64,000 bases of DNA from Candidatus Poseidonia sp. (GTDB taxonomy: Archaea; Thermoplasmatota; Poseidoniia; Poseidoniales; Poseidoniaceae), in assembly GCA_016778305.1 (NCBI GenBank), contig JADHPT010000008.1:1-64000 (forward strand), read 5' to 3'. The notes below the pieces were generated by a model. The model saw nothing but the letters and a program-made list of their open reading frames with translations. It did no database searches and had not been told where the DNA came from. This document shows positions 45,808 to 54,747 of this stretch, piece by piece. How positions within the stretch are numbered: position 1 is the stretch's first letter; the number at the start of each line of letters is the position of its first letter. The position numbers and the translations under genes were made by a program.

Positions 45808-45816
45808 GGTGGTATG

Positions 45817-46299
45817 ATGACGGAACGCCCGCTCGCTGGCCAGCGGATTGAATTGTCGGGAGGAGGCACAGCTTGGTGGCCTTGCCACGTGGGAAGGGAT
45901 ACCACGGTCGGATCTTCAAGTTCGATCGGGGCTCTTGCACACGTTGGCCAACGCGTACGCATTGGTCAGCGATGTAAAATCCAGGGCTCAGCCTACATTG
46001 CCGATGATTGTCAATTGGACGACGATGTCTTTATCGGGCCGAGTGCAGTGCTTCTCAATGACCGTTTTCCGCCTTCAAACGACCGTGCAAAATGGAACCC
46101 AATCCACGTTGGAACCGGTGCAGTAATCGGAGGAAACGCGACCGTTATCGCAGGATGCAATCTTGGCGAAATGAGCGTCTTGGCTGCAGGTGCAGTCCTT
46201 ACCAAGCACCTCCCAGCCAACGAAGTGTGGGCGGGTAATCCTGCCCGATACCTCATGAGCCGTGAAGCCTACGAACAAGCAAGGGAGGACAAAGCATGA
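45817..46299 (+). CDS. Left-handed beta-helix (hexapeptide) acyltransferase
   Basis: The protein is 160 aa from ATG 45817, the one best spaced from GAGGTG; ATG 45814 is adjacent. Hexapeptide repeats ([LIV]GxxxxI-type: IGALAHVG, IGQRCKIQG, AYIADDCQLDDDVFIGPSAVLLND) form a left-handed helix, followed by HVGTGAVIGGNATVIAGC and the terminal VWAGNPARYL typical of sugar N- or O-acetyltransferases. Such enzymes use acetyl-CoA to acylate nucleotide sugars or lipid A-like sugars; the acceptor here is unknown. It follows bcp by 9 nt and overlaps the next gene by 4 nt. Confidence 0.88.
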   Translation: MTERPLAGQRIELSGGGTAWWPCHVGRDTTVGSSSSIGALAHVGQRVRIGQRCKIQGSAYIADDCQLDDDVFIGPSAVLLNDRFPPSNDRAKWNPIHVGTGAVIGGNATVIAGCNLGEMSVLAAGAVLTKHLPANEVWAGNPARYLMSREAYEQAREDKA

Positions 46300-47102
46300 C
46301 GGACGAACGGAGCATTGTTGCTGCATTTTTACAACGCTGTAACGCCTATGCAAAGGCGAGTATTGAGCGCAAGCAGGAGCGTGGTGAGGACGATGAAATT
46401 CCAAGGTGGCAAGCCTACATTGAATTCAACGAACATGCGCTTGAGGAAATCGCTAACGGAACACTTGACCGTTGGTTTACACAGCGTGAAGAGGATGCTG
46501 CGGAGCCTCTGCACCGCTTGGACATCGATGCCATGGAACATGTAGAACGAAGCACATGGCTGAACAATGTGCTCTCACCACGACCTGTCGTTGTTGCAGG
46601 AACCATGGACGAGCACGGTGCGAGGAACTTCGCGCCCCTCTCTTCAGTGATGGGGGTGTCAACGGCACCGCCCTATCTAACAGCCTCTTTTTCAATCCAC
46701 AAGGACAAACGCCCACGCGACACGCTTGCCAACATGCGAGCGACTGGTACCGTCATGCTCAACCTCATGCCAAGCACACCACGAGGGGCCGAGATCATCG
46801 ACGAAACCGCCACTCCGCTTCCTCATGGAAGTGACGAATCAAACCTGCTGAACCTCGAAACTGTTCGGGACCAACCCTTGTTGCTGAGCGAAGCCGTAGC
46901 GGGGATCGAGGCTGAATATGTTGAGGAACATCCACTCCCGGATGCAGTCGCACGCATTACTGTGATGCGAGTAAAGGCCGTTTGGTTCTCATCGACAACC
47001 GTGCCTGCTGGAGGAATCAGTGTTCTCTGCCAGCACGGCCGCGATGACATCACCCCCGCACCTGACGGATGGACTCGTAGAGTGGACAAGCACTACGGTT
47101 GA
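46296..47102 (+). CDS. Flavin-reductase-like FMN-binding protein
   Basis: The 268-aa protein has a helical N terminus of about 80 residues, then a Flavin_Reduct domain (about 85-250) with SPRPVVVAGTMDEHGARNFAPLSS and RDTLANMRATGTVMLNLMP. The split-barrel family binds FMN and reduces it with NAD(P)H. The last ~20 residues are charged. It overlaps the acyltransferase stop by 4 nt and the convergent epimerase gene by 10 nt. Confidence 0.85.
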   Translation: MTDERSIVAAFLQRCNAYAKASIERKQERGEDDEIPRWQAYIEFNEHALEEIANGTLDRWFTQREEDAAEPLHRLDIDAMEHVERSTWLNNVLSPRPVVVAGTMDEHGARNFAPLSSVMGVSTAPPYLTASFSIHKDKRPRDTLANMRATGTVMLNLMPSTPRGAEIIDETATPLPHGSDESNLLNLETVRDQPLLLSEAVAGIEAEYVEEHPLPDAVARITVMRVKAVWFSSTTVPAGGISVLCQHGRDDITPAPDGWTRRVDKHYG

Positions 47103-48079
47103 TGTTGGAGACCGCTCCATACAGAGATCAATCCGTCTTTCAAAGAGATGGCTGGATGCCACCCCAACATGCTCACTGCGTTGGTGCAATTGGGCAACCG
47201 CCGCATTGAATCACCGTGATAGCCCTCAGAGAGAACGATGTCAACCGCTTGGGAACCCACCACCTCATTGATTGATTGAGCCAAGGAGAGCATGTTCACT
47301 TCTTCCTCAGAACCGAGGTTGAAAGACGAGCCACTGAGAGGTTGCCCCTCAATTCCTCCATCGAGATGGCCGGCGAGATAAAAACCGTTGACAAGATCAT
47401 CGATATGCGTAAAACTACGGGTTTGCTGGCCGTCCCCGTGTACGTTGATCGGTTCTTGGCGGCGAATCGCTTCGAACATCATCGCCACAACCTGTCCGTA
47501 TTCGTCTCCCATCAATCGCACACCATAGCCGTTGAAGGGCCTGACAATACGCCCGTCCAAACCGTTGCGTACTGCATGCTGAACGGCCACTTCGTCGAGG
47601 TATTTACTCGCCCCATAAGCAAAGCGTTGATGCTGGGATGGATTGGAAAAGACGCTCTCGCTCCCTTCCATCAAAGGCATGCTTGAGACGTCTCCAAAGG
47701 CTTCGGGTGAAGAGGCCAGTACGTAACGAGAACCCCATTCAACAGCCTTCTCAACGGTTGCAAGCGTGGCATTGATGTTGACGTCAATCACCTGGCGAGC
47801 GGCCTCGTGAAACCAGCGTGTCCCGTTGATAGCTGCAAGATGGTGAATGAGGTCAATGCCTCCAAGGAGGTCGAAACAACGCTGTAAATCATCTGATGAA
47901 CATGCATCACCAGAAAGGAAATGAAATGAAGGATGTTCATGGCATTCTTTCAAGTTCTCCGCTCGCCCGCGAAACATATTGTCCAAAGCGACGACTTGAT
48001 GCCCTTCATTAAGCAGGCGCTCACACAATGAAGAACCGATGAAACCTGCACCACCCGTGACCAAAATGCGTTGGCTCAA
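47093..48079 (-). CDS. NAD-dependent nucleotide-sugar epimerase/dehydratase (extended SDR)
   Basis: The 328-aa protein starts at TTG (TTGA overlap with the upstream stop). The Rossmann motif [10 protein letters not shown] lies at residues 9-18. The active-site pair is YGASK with the preceding Ser in LASSPEAFG. Substrate-handling motifs are RPFNGYG and [17 protein letters not shown]. It acts on a UDP-sugar or dTDP-sugar, as GalE- and UXS-type enzymes do, probably for surface glycans; the exact reaction is not clear from sequence. It is translationally coupled to the AcnX gene. Confidence 0.88.
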   Translation of the reverse strand: MSQRILVTGGAGFIGSSLCERLLNEGHQVVALDNMFRGRAENLKECHEHPSFHFLSGDACSSDDLQRCFDLLGGIDLIHHLAAINGTRWFHEAARQVIDVNINATLATVEKAVEWGSRYVLASSPEAFGDVSSMPLMEGSESVFSNPSQHQRFAYGASKYLDEVAVQHAVRNGLDGRIVRPFNGYGVRLMGDEYGQVVAMMFEAIRRQEPINVHGDGQQTRSFTHIDDLVNGFYLAGHLDGGIEGQPLSGSSFNLGSEEEVNMLSLAQSINEVVGSQAVDIVLSEGYHGDSMRRLPNCTNAVSMLGWHPAISLKDGLISVWSGLQHQP

Positions 48080-49848
48080 GGCGATACACGCTCCAATACC
48101 GTGAGCGTGACATCATCACCAATGCGGGTGAATTCTACGAGGTCTCCGTTGTTGACCTCCTGACACGGATCGAGGTCAAAGCCGTGACCGTATGGCAAAT
48201 CAAGCAGTGAGCAAGCAGGAAGTGTAAGAGCACAAACGTCTCGATTGACGATGGCTTTGGGGCCCTTACCAGTATACAATAAACCCATCAAAACATAGGG
48301 AGCCACCGTTGAACCCGAACCTTTGGGGTAGATGAGAACGGTGTCTTGAATCGCTTCTCCATCCAAGGGATGGCCTGGCTCTTCGATAACCCCCGTGTCA
48401 CGGTTGACATAGCCGAGATAGGTGATGGGTACGTCGCTGACCATCGCTCGACCCTTGACCGAAAAATCACGTTGTGAATTCAAACCAGCCCCCTTGAGAG
48501 TGGCATCTCCATCACGGTGTGTTTTGCTGGAGGCATGCTGAGGCTGGGCCTTAACGCTGAGTTCAGGACGTGGCCCCGCACTTCGCTCGGGGTCGAATGC
48601 ATGGGCGACGCAATCATCGATCGGCATCACGCTGGTTGGAAGCCGGTTCAGACCGCTGGTAAGATAGTGCTCAGCTTTCAGGGAGTTGGTCAACAAGTGA
48701 TTGTATTTTTCACGGTTGTACGGCGTCACTTCAGGGCACGTATCCTTGAGGATAACCGCCCCTGCTTCCTCCAGCATCTGAATGGAACCGTCCGCTACGG
48801 CGAGGTCGTAATTTTCACCACTGGTGAAGACCCACAAGCGTTGGTCAGGGATTCGCATGCCCATTTCCATATGTCCACGAACCGCAGCTGCGGTAATGCG
48901 TATCTCTTCGAGACTGGCTTGGGGGCAGCCGACGACAACCAAATCCACCTGCCCTTTTGGTGCAAGGTCTTCGTAGCGTTGCGCCAAATCATCTGCGGTA
49001 AAGATGAGGTCACCTTGCCAACCGCCTGTTGGAGGCCGATAACCACCTTCAGCCCGCTCAAGCGGTGGTATTTGGGTATGACCTTCAGCCCAAAGCATGG
49101 CGCAACCGTAATTTGCGGCTGCAGCGGTAAGGGCCTTCTTTGAAGCGAAACTGATGTAGTCGGGCAGGCCGGTAATGAAGGGCATAGGGCCGAATGGAGT
49201 GGACCACTCAGGGCGAACCTGCTTGCCAATCCAGTCTCCCAGAACCGACCAGTCAGCGAGGTGATTGAGTTTGCAGTCCACGTGAACCAGAATATTCGGC
49301 ACTCGGTTCTGCTCCAAATGCAAGCCCCATTCAGGAGCGTACCCCGTGAGTGCCGTTGCCAAGGCAGAAAGTCCGGATTCACGGTTGGTGATAAGTGAAG
49401 TCCAGGTATTTGAGAAACAAACAGCATTGGATTCAGCCCAGGAAGCCATGCCAACCTCAGATTCAATTCCACGGTCATAAGGCGTACAGGACAGCGTTGC
49501 GTCGATGCCCAATCGCTCATAGGCTTGTACGATCTCAAATTGCTGCTCGAGGAAATCAGGCCATTGGATGTCCATTTCTTCCATTTTTTCTCGGTCGCAA
49601 CCTGCAGAGTTGAGCGTGGTAGGGATGGCAACTTGCCCGTCGTCATCAGACGATAAATCTGAGAGAAAACGGCGAAGACCGTGTCCTCCGGTGATCACCG
49701 ATACGCCCGATACGTGAGCGTGTACCGCCTCAATGAAGCCGTCTGCCCGTGCCGTGTAGGCAAGGTCAACGACCAAACGTGCCGCCTTTTGACGAGTAAC
49801 ACCTTCTTCCCCGCGAAGTTGGGCGAGCAAGCGACTCGGTGTCTCCAT
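48076..49848 (-). CDS. AcnX-type dehydratase, large and small parts fused
   Basis: The protein is 590 aa. Residues 1-~425 are the AcnX large domain, with [39 protein letters not shown] and KDTCPEVTP positions that hold the iron-sulfur/metal site. Residues ~455-590 are the swivelling small domain ([21 protein letters not shown]). In archaea AcnX is phosphomevalonate dehydratase, a step of the archaeal mevalonate route to isoprenoids, made of two subunits; in bacteria related fused enzymes act on cis-3-hydroxyproline. Here the order is large then small in one chain. PMDh is more likely in an archaeon, but that is not proven. Confidence 0.85.
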   Translation of the reverse strand: METPSRLLAQLRGEEGVTRQKAARLVVDLAYTARADGFIEAVHAHVSGVSVITGGHGLRRFLSDLSSDDDGQVAIPTTLNSAGCDREKMEEMDIQWPDFLEQQFEIVQAYERLGIDATLSCTPYDRGIESEVGMASWAESNAVCFSNTWTSLITNRESGLSALATALTGYAPEWGLHLEQNRVPNILVHVDCKLNHLADWSVLGDWIGKQVRPEWSTPFGPMPFITGLPDYISFASKKALTAAAANYGCAMLWAEGHTQIPPLERAEGGYRPPTGGWQGDLIFTADDLAQRYEDLAPKGQVDLVVVGCPQASLEEIRITAAAVRGHMEMGMRIPDQRLWVFTSGENYDLAVADGSIQMLEEAGAVILKDTCPEVTPYNREKYNHLLTNSLKAEHYLTSGLNRLPTSVMPIDDCVAHAFDPERSAGPRPELSVKAQPQHASSKTHRDGDATLKGAGLNSQRDFSVKGRAMVSDVPITYLGYVNRDTGVIEEPGHPLDGEAIQDTVLIYPKGSGSTVAPYVLMGLLYTGKGPKAIVNRDVCALTLPACSLLDLPYGHGFDLDPCQEVNNGDLVEFTRIGDDVTLTVLERVSP

Positions 49849-49946
49849 GGTTTTGCCACAACACGAAGCCTCATCAAGTCACCCCTCTACTTCTTCCGTC
49901 TGAGGAAGTGTAGGGGGAACTTTTCTAAGCGTTGAGGGAGTCAATT

Positions 49947-52082
49947 GTGTTCATGTCACAAGAAGACAGAAGTTGGGGTGAAGACACCCGTGAATCAGAA
50001 GAAGAACAGAATGAAGAAGGCCATGAACATCGTCACAATCGCTTGTTTACAGCCTTGCAGGTCCTCGCAGTAATCACGGCCATGCTGCTTGCAATCTACA
50101 ACAATGCCCTCATTACGTCAGAAGAAGAGAAGGGAATTGAAAGCCAACAAATGCTCGTAGAATCCGAACCGCTCGCTCCACTCGCCCCCTGCCACGAAGG
50201 AGGTATTCGTTTCAACCTCGGAACCGACGCCAACATGAACGGTGTGCTGGAGACAAATGAAGTGACCTCCGATACCGTGCTCTGTCACGGCCTTCAAGGA
50301 TTCTCTGGACCTCAAGGTCAACCCGGTATCAACGGTGATGAAGCCTTGACCCAACTGCTCACCTCAGAGAGCCTACCTCTGGGTCATGATTCCTGTCCCA
50401 GTGGGGGAACGAACATCACAACGGGGCTGGATATCAATGCGAATGCTGAACTGGAAGAGGAAGAGATCACCAATTCGACCCTTCTTTGCAACGGAGTCAT
50501 CGGAGCAAGCGGCCAAAACGGTACCGCGGGAATTGAAGGTTCGAGCGGGTTTTCAGCCCTCGTGGACAAGGTTCCCGCACCGACCTACCTTTGCAGAAAT
50601 GGCTTCGTCATTCAATTCGGCGTCGATGACGGTCAGGGCATGGGTGTTGCTGCCAATGCCGTTCTGGAAGCGGATGAGGTGCGTGAACGTCTCAATTTCT
50701 GCTTTGAGCCGTTGCGTTCTGAGCGCTTCACCGATTTAGTTAGCGGCTATGGTAATTCGATGACCAGTGGTTGCGATCAAGGCCTCTGGCTCCCCCATGC
50801 AGAGCGCTTTGTATTCTCAGGAAACGACGGCCAGGTGGGTTGCGAATTATTTGTCAGCGATGGAGAGGTCAACACCACAAATCTCCTCCTTGACCTTCAT
50901 CCGAACGGTGATGGCCTTCCGGGTCAGTACATCGGTTTGAACCACCTTGAGGGATCTCAAGGAGACCTCATCTTTTTTGACGGAACCAACGGCGTTGACG
51001 GAAGAGCGCTATGGGTGCATTCCACCTCCAACAACTCAACATGGTCCTTGGGCGTGGTTGAATGGGAGGAACCAACGCCCTGGGCGGAAGGCCTTCTGTT
51101 CACCCGTACCGACGGCCAATACGTATGGACCAACGGCACGGCATTGCTGCCGTGGCATCATCATCCAATGTGGAACACGAGCGTGCGTCAACAGATTGCC
51201 GCTTCAATTTCATCCCTCACGCAACTCGGGCAAGCTTGGATTCATGCTGACGAAAACGCCCTTTGGTTCAGTGCACGAGATGCTCATGACGATGTTGAAG
51301 CCCATCGAATCAACGCTCAAGGAGCGTTGACATCATGGTCGGTCAATCCCTTTGGGAATCTGGAATTAACGCACCTCCTCAGTGATGGAAACAACCTCCT
51401 CGCGATTGGAGTAAAAGGTACGGCCAAACAACTCCTGCGACTCAACGATAACGGAAGCAGTGAATGGTTGTCTTCCATTGCCCCAACGATGGGGGACACA
51501 AAGATGGGGGAAGGTATGGGCTTACACAGGATTGGCAATAATCTCGTCTATGACGCCGAGGTGAGTGCTAACGAAGCCAGAGTGTGGACGACCAATTTGG
51601 CTAATGGCATCACCCTCCAACTTTCGCCTGAACTCCTTTCGCCTGGCGCCCAGGTTGGCGTTGCTCAAGCAGACAACCGTCTCCTCTTTGATTGCATCAC
51701 GCCAAGTGGCGGAACTGAAGTATGTGTCACCGACGCAACGCCTATGGGGACAAAAGTACTCCATGAACTCACACCCGGGCCGCTTTCAACGACCATCGAA
51801 GCCATCGTATCCGTAGAAAACGGGTGGTTATTCATCGCTGACGGTATGATCAACGGAACAGATGTTGGCACCAGTCTTTGGACCGTTGATGGAGAGGCCA
51901 TACGTCACGTCTACAATCCGTGGCCTGGAGCGTCCAATTCAAGTCAAGCCTTGACCTATGGAACGTTGGTGCTTGGCGATACACAGGCTTTCTTCATTGC
52001 ACACGATGGAATAACAGGTCATGAATGGCATCGCTGGAGTCACGGAGAGCTGTCGGACGATTGGATTGTCATTGACCGCTGA
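49947..52082 (+). CDS. Membrane-anchored repeat protein with Cys-rich calcium-like repeats
   Basis: It starts at GTG 49947 after GAGGGAG (ATG 49953 is possible). An acidic, Glu-rich N terminus precedes one membrane helix (LFTALQVLAVITAMLLAIYN), so the bulk is outside (type II). Three repeats between residues ~85 and 260 share C..GG-G.D.N.NG.LE..E...T.LC.G, with Asp/Asn loops like Ca2+-binding dockerin/EF-hand segments; two Gly-rich collagen-like tripeptide stretches (GFSGPQGQPGINGDE, GASGQNGTAG) lie between them. The C-terminal ~450 residues are ELWxxDGT-like propeller repeats (ELFVSDGE, EVCVTDATPMGTK, SLWTVDG). Probably an extracellular binding protein. Confidence 0.82.
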   Translation: MFMSQEDRSWGEDTRESEEEQNEEGHEHRHNRLFTALQVLAVITAMLLAIYNNALITSEEEKGIESQQMLVESEPLAPLAPCHEGGIRFNLGTDANMNGVLETNEVTSDTVLCHGLQGFSGPQGQPGINGDEALTQLLTSESLPLGHDSCPSGGTNITTGLDINANAELEEEEITNSTLLCNGVIGASGQNGTAGIEGSSGFSALVDKVPAPTYLCRNGFVIQFGVDDGQGMGVAANAVLEADEVRERLNFCFEPLRSERFTDLVSGYGNSMTSGCDQGLWLPHAERFVFSGNDGQVGCELFVSDGEVNTTNLLLDLHPNGDGLPGQYIGLNHLEGSQGDLIFFDGTNGVDGRALWVHSTSNNSTWSLGVVEWEEPTPWAEGLLFTRTDGQYVWTNGTALLPWHHHPMWNTSVRQQIAASISSLTQLGQAWIHADENALWFSARDAHDDVEAHRINAQGALTSWSVNPFGNLELTHLLSDGNNLLAIGVKGTAKQLLRLNDNGSSEWLSSIAPTMGDTKMGEGMGLHRIGNNLVYDAEVSANEARVWTTNLANGITLQLSPELLSPGAQVGVAQADNRLLFDCITPSGGTEVCVTDATPMGTKVLHELTPGPLSTTIEAIVSVENGWLFIADGMINGTDVGTSLWTVDGEAIRHVYNPWPGASNSSQALTYGTLVLGDTQAFFIAHDGITGHEWHRWSHGELSDDWIVIDR

Positions 52083-52917
52083 TGGGTGTGACATTCGTGC
52101 GTCCGATGCAATAGGGGCAGGAATCTCCGATGACATAATCCTTGGAGGCTTGCTCTTCTGCAGAAAGAGGTTCACGACAGGCAAAGCAGACGACAATCTC
52201 TGTTTCTTCGAGGGAGGGATTGACGGCGACCCGTTGGTCAAAGACGAAACAATCCCCGTTCCAGTGGTCGCCGCCCACCTGCTCAAAATAGCCCAACACG
52301 CCTCCTCTGAGTTGCTTGACATTGGTGAACCCTGCCTCCATCATGATGGCGCTGGCTTTCTCACAGCGAATCCCTCCGGTGCAAAACATCACAATCGGTT
52401 CGTCCTTCATGGATTCGGGGAGGCTTTCAATCGCCTTCGGAAAAGCTCTGAAGGTACGTATGTCGAGGTCAATAGCGTTGTCAAAGGTGCCGACCCTCAA
52501 TTCATAATCGTTACGAGTGTCCAATACGTGTACGGGCTGACCTGCATCGAGCATGGCCTTGAATGCCTGTGGTTCGATTTCTTCACCGGTTTGCTCGTGC
52601 GGGCGAATATGGTCGATTCCAACAGAAATAATCTCGTTCTTCTTGCGCACGTTCATCCGATTAAAGGGTTGATAATCGGTGTATGATCGTTTGAGTGGTA
52701 TATTCGCAAAACGTTCGTCCCGCTCGAGATAGGCAACAAAGGCATCGACGTTGGATTGCAAACCAGCGAGAAAGAAATTGATACCTTCACCAGAAAGAAG
52801 GATGGTTCCTTTGAGACCCAAATCCAAACAGACGCTTTGAAGGGGGCTCGTGAGAAGGTCCCTATCGGGTAAATCGACGAAGCGATACCCAGCAATGTTG
52901 ACAATCTTGCCCGTCAC
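52069..52917 (-). CDS. trhO: tRNA uridine-34 hydroxylase TrhO (rhodanese family)
   Basis: The protein is 282 aa from a GTG start. An N-terminal acylphosphatase-like domain (LKGTILLSGEGINFFLAG, SYTDYQPFNRMNVRKKNEI) is followed by a rhodanese domain with active-site loop FCTGGIRCEKA (Cys179, Cys185). The C terminus carries CFACREPLS and SCPYC, which may bind zinc. TrhO makes 5-hydroxyuridine at the tRNA wobble position using O2 and prephenate-independent chemistry; it is best known in bacteria, so its presence here suggests transfer or wider distribution. The 3' end overlaps the convergent repeat protein by 14 nt. Confidence 0.9.
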   Translation of the reverse strand: MTGKIVNIAGYRFVDLPDRDLLTSPLQSVCLDLGLKGTILLSGEGINFFLAGLQSNVDAFVAYLERDERFANIPLKRSYTDYQPFNRMNVRKKNEIISVGIDHIRPHEQTGEEIEPQAFKAMLDAGQPVHVLDTRNDYELRVGTFDNAIDLDIRTFRAFPKAIESLPESMKDEPIVMFCTGGIRCEKASAIMMEAGFTNVKQLRGGVLGYFEQVGGDHWNGDCFVFDQRVAVNPSLEETEIVVCFACREPLSAEEQASKDYVIGDSCPYCIGRTNVTPISGQ

Positions 52918-52956
52918 ATCAAGGCCTTTGGGCTTGAGTTTTTGAGCCCACCGACG

Positions 52957-54723
52957 TCAGCGAGCGTCTCTCCAATCGTGGTGTGAAGCCAATGGTCTAC
53001 GCCAACCTTGGCCGAAGGCGCGTGAAGAAATTCGAGGTGCGGGCGCCATCTGCCATCGCTTGTGTTCATTCCGCTCGAGGCGTGTCAAGATCTCCTTGAC
53101 TTTGGCTGCATTATGGCCGGCTGCAATCATTTCATCTGCATTCATACCTGCCTCGATGTGAGCCTTGAGGATCTCATCGAGTTCATCGTAAGGCGGCAAT
53201 GTATCTTCATCAAATTGGTCGGGGGCAAGTTCTGCTGAAGGAGCTTTGTTGAGGGTTGAATCATTAACGGGTGGGGGAAGTCCTGCTGTCTCTGCTCGCT
53301 GATTAAAGCGTCGAGCCATGGCGTATACCTCCATCTTGTAGACGTCACCAAGTGGAGCATAGCCCCCAGCCATGTCGCCATAGAGGGTACAATATCCCTG
53401 AGCGATTTCTGATTTATTCCCAGTTGTGATGGCCATGCTGGATTGAGCGTTGGCGTAAGCCATCACGATAATGGCTCGCAAACGGGCCTGCAAGTTTTCA
53501 CCTGCAACTGCGTGGCCCGATGAGAGAACATCCTGAAGCACATCTTCACTTACACCGTGCATGGCGTCAATGGGGTGAACGTGATGGTGAAGGCCAAGCG
53601 CTTCTCCCGTGTATTGAGCGTCGTCAATCGAATGTTGAGAGGAATGACGGCTCGGCATGGCGATGCTGGTGACGTTTGAAGGGCCAATGGCAGCGGCTGC
53701 AATGCAAGCAGCAACCGCTGAATCAATCCCACCAGAAAGTCCCAACACGATGGACCCGATGTTGGATTTGCGGCAGTAGTCTGCAAGACCGGTCACAACT
53801 GCATCGGTCATTTCGTCAATGGCATCCACCTCGCTTTCAGCCTCTTGATGTGCATCAAGGCGAATCATTCCGCTCTGACCGATGGACAGGGCATCCTCAG
53901 CCGGACTGGGCAACCAACGACAGCCTTCAGGCCCTGCTAAATCAACGAGCAACACGCCTTCTTGCCATGATGGGGCAATGACTGCACGACCGTCTGGCCA
54001 CGCTACCAAACTTCGGCCATCAAATAGAAGGTCGTCATTGCCACCAACTTGGTTTGCGAGGAGGAAGGGATGATTGAGGACAGAGGCGGCATGACGAGCA
54101 ACTTCGAGCCGCGTGTTGGCCTTCTCACTGTGGAATGGAGAGGCTGATAGATTGACGGTAGCATGGATGTCCACGCCTTGACGACACCATTCAGCGATGT
54201 GCTCGATGGGGTCTTGGGCGTAGGATGACGGCGTTTTTCCTGCAGACTGCCATGCATCCTCGCATACGGTCACACCGAGGGTGAGGTTGCCGATGGAACG
54301 CGCCAGTCCAGAGCGATGGTCTGGTGCGAAGTAGCGTGCTTCGTCAAATACATCGTAGGTCGGAAGCAATTGCTTGCGCGCCACGATTCGGCCGCCTTGT
54401 TCTCCTGTTATGCTTCCAGAGTCGGGGCCACAGCGCACCACTCCATTGGTGGGCAAGGCTCGTTCATCTTCAGCTGGAAGAGGCGTCCCGACCAGCAGAG
54501 GAAGAGATGACTCGAGTGATAGCGCGGTGTTGAGAGAGCGACGAATGAAATCATCTTCCAAGAGTAAATCACGAGGCGGGTAGCCGCAAACGGCCAGTTC
54601 GGTCGAGACACCAAGAGAGGCACCTTGCTTTTCAGCAAGTTTAGCGAGCGCAGCAAGACGCTCACTGTTGTTGTGAAGGTCACCTACGGTTGGATCCATT
54701 TGCAAGAGACCAATGCGACTCAT
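52957..54723 (-). CDS. nadE: Glutamine-dependent NAD+ synthase
   Basis: The 588-aa protein has two parts. The N-terminal nitrilase-type glutaminase has the Glu-Lys-Cys triad at Glu42, Lys117 and Cys154 (VTVCEDAW). The C-terminal synthase has the PP-loop LGLSGGIDSAV (SGGIDS at 330-335), plus GENLQARLRA and TTGNKSEIAQGYCTLYGDM. It amidates deamido-NAD+ to NAD+ using ammonia from glutamine and ATP. The ATG follows GGGTGA and lies 24 nt after the upstream surface-protein gene, so it is probably co-transcribed with it. Confidence 0.95.
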   Translation of the reverse strand: MSRIGLLQMDPTVGDLHNNSERLAALAKLAEKQGASLGVSTELAVCGYPPRDLLLEDDFIRRSLNTALSLESSLPLLVGTPLPAEDERALPTNGVVRCGPDSGSITGEQGGRIVARKQLLPTYDVFDEARYFAPDHRSGLARSIGNLTLGVTVCEDAWQSAGKTPSSYAQDPIEHIAEWCRQGVDIHATVNLSASPFHSEKANTRLEVARHAASVLNHPFLLANQVGGNDDLLFDGRSLVAWPDGRAVIAPSWQEGVLLVDLAGPEGCRWLPSPAEDALSIGQSGMIRLDAHQEAESEVDAIDEMTDAVVTGLADYCRKSNIGSIVLGLSGGIDSAVAACIAAAAIGPSNVTSIAMPSRHSSQHSIDDAQYTGEALGLHHHVHPIDAMHGVSEDVLQDVLSSGHAVAGENLQARLRAIIVMAYANAQSSMAITTGNKSEIAQGYCTLYGDMAGGYAPLGDVYKMEVYAMARRFNQRAETAGLPPPVNDSTLNKAPSAELAPDQFDEDTLPPYDELDEILKAHIEAGMNADEMIAAGHNAAKVKEILTRLERNEHKRWQMAPAPRISSRAFGQGWRRPLASHHDWRDAR

Positions 54724-54747
54724 CGTAATTCACCCTGTTGAATCCGT

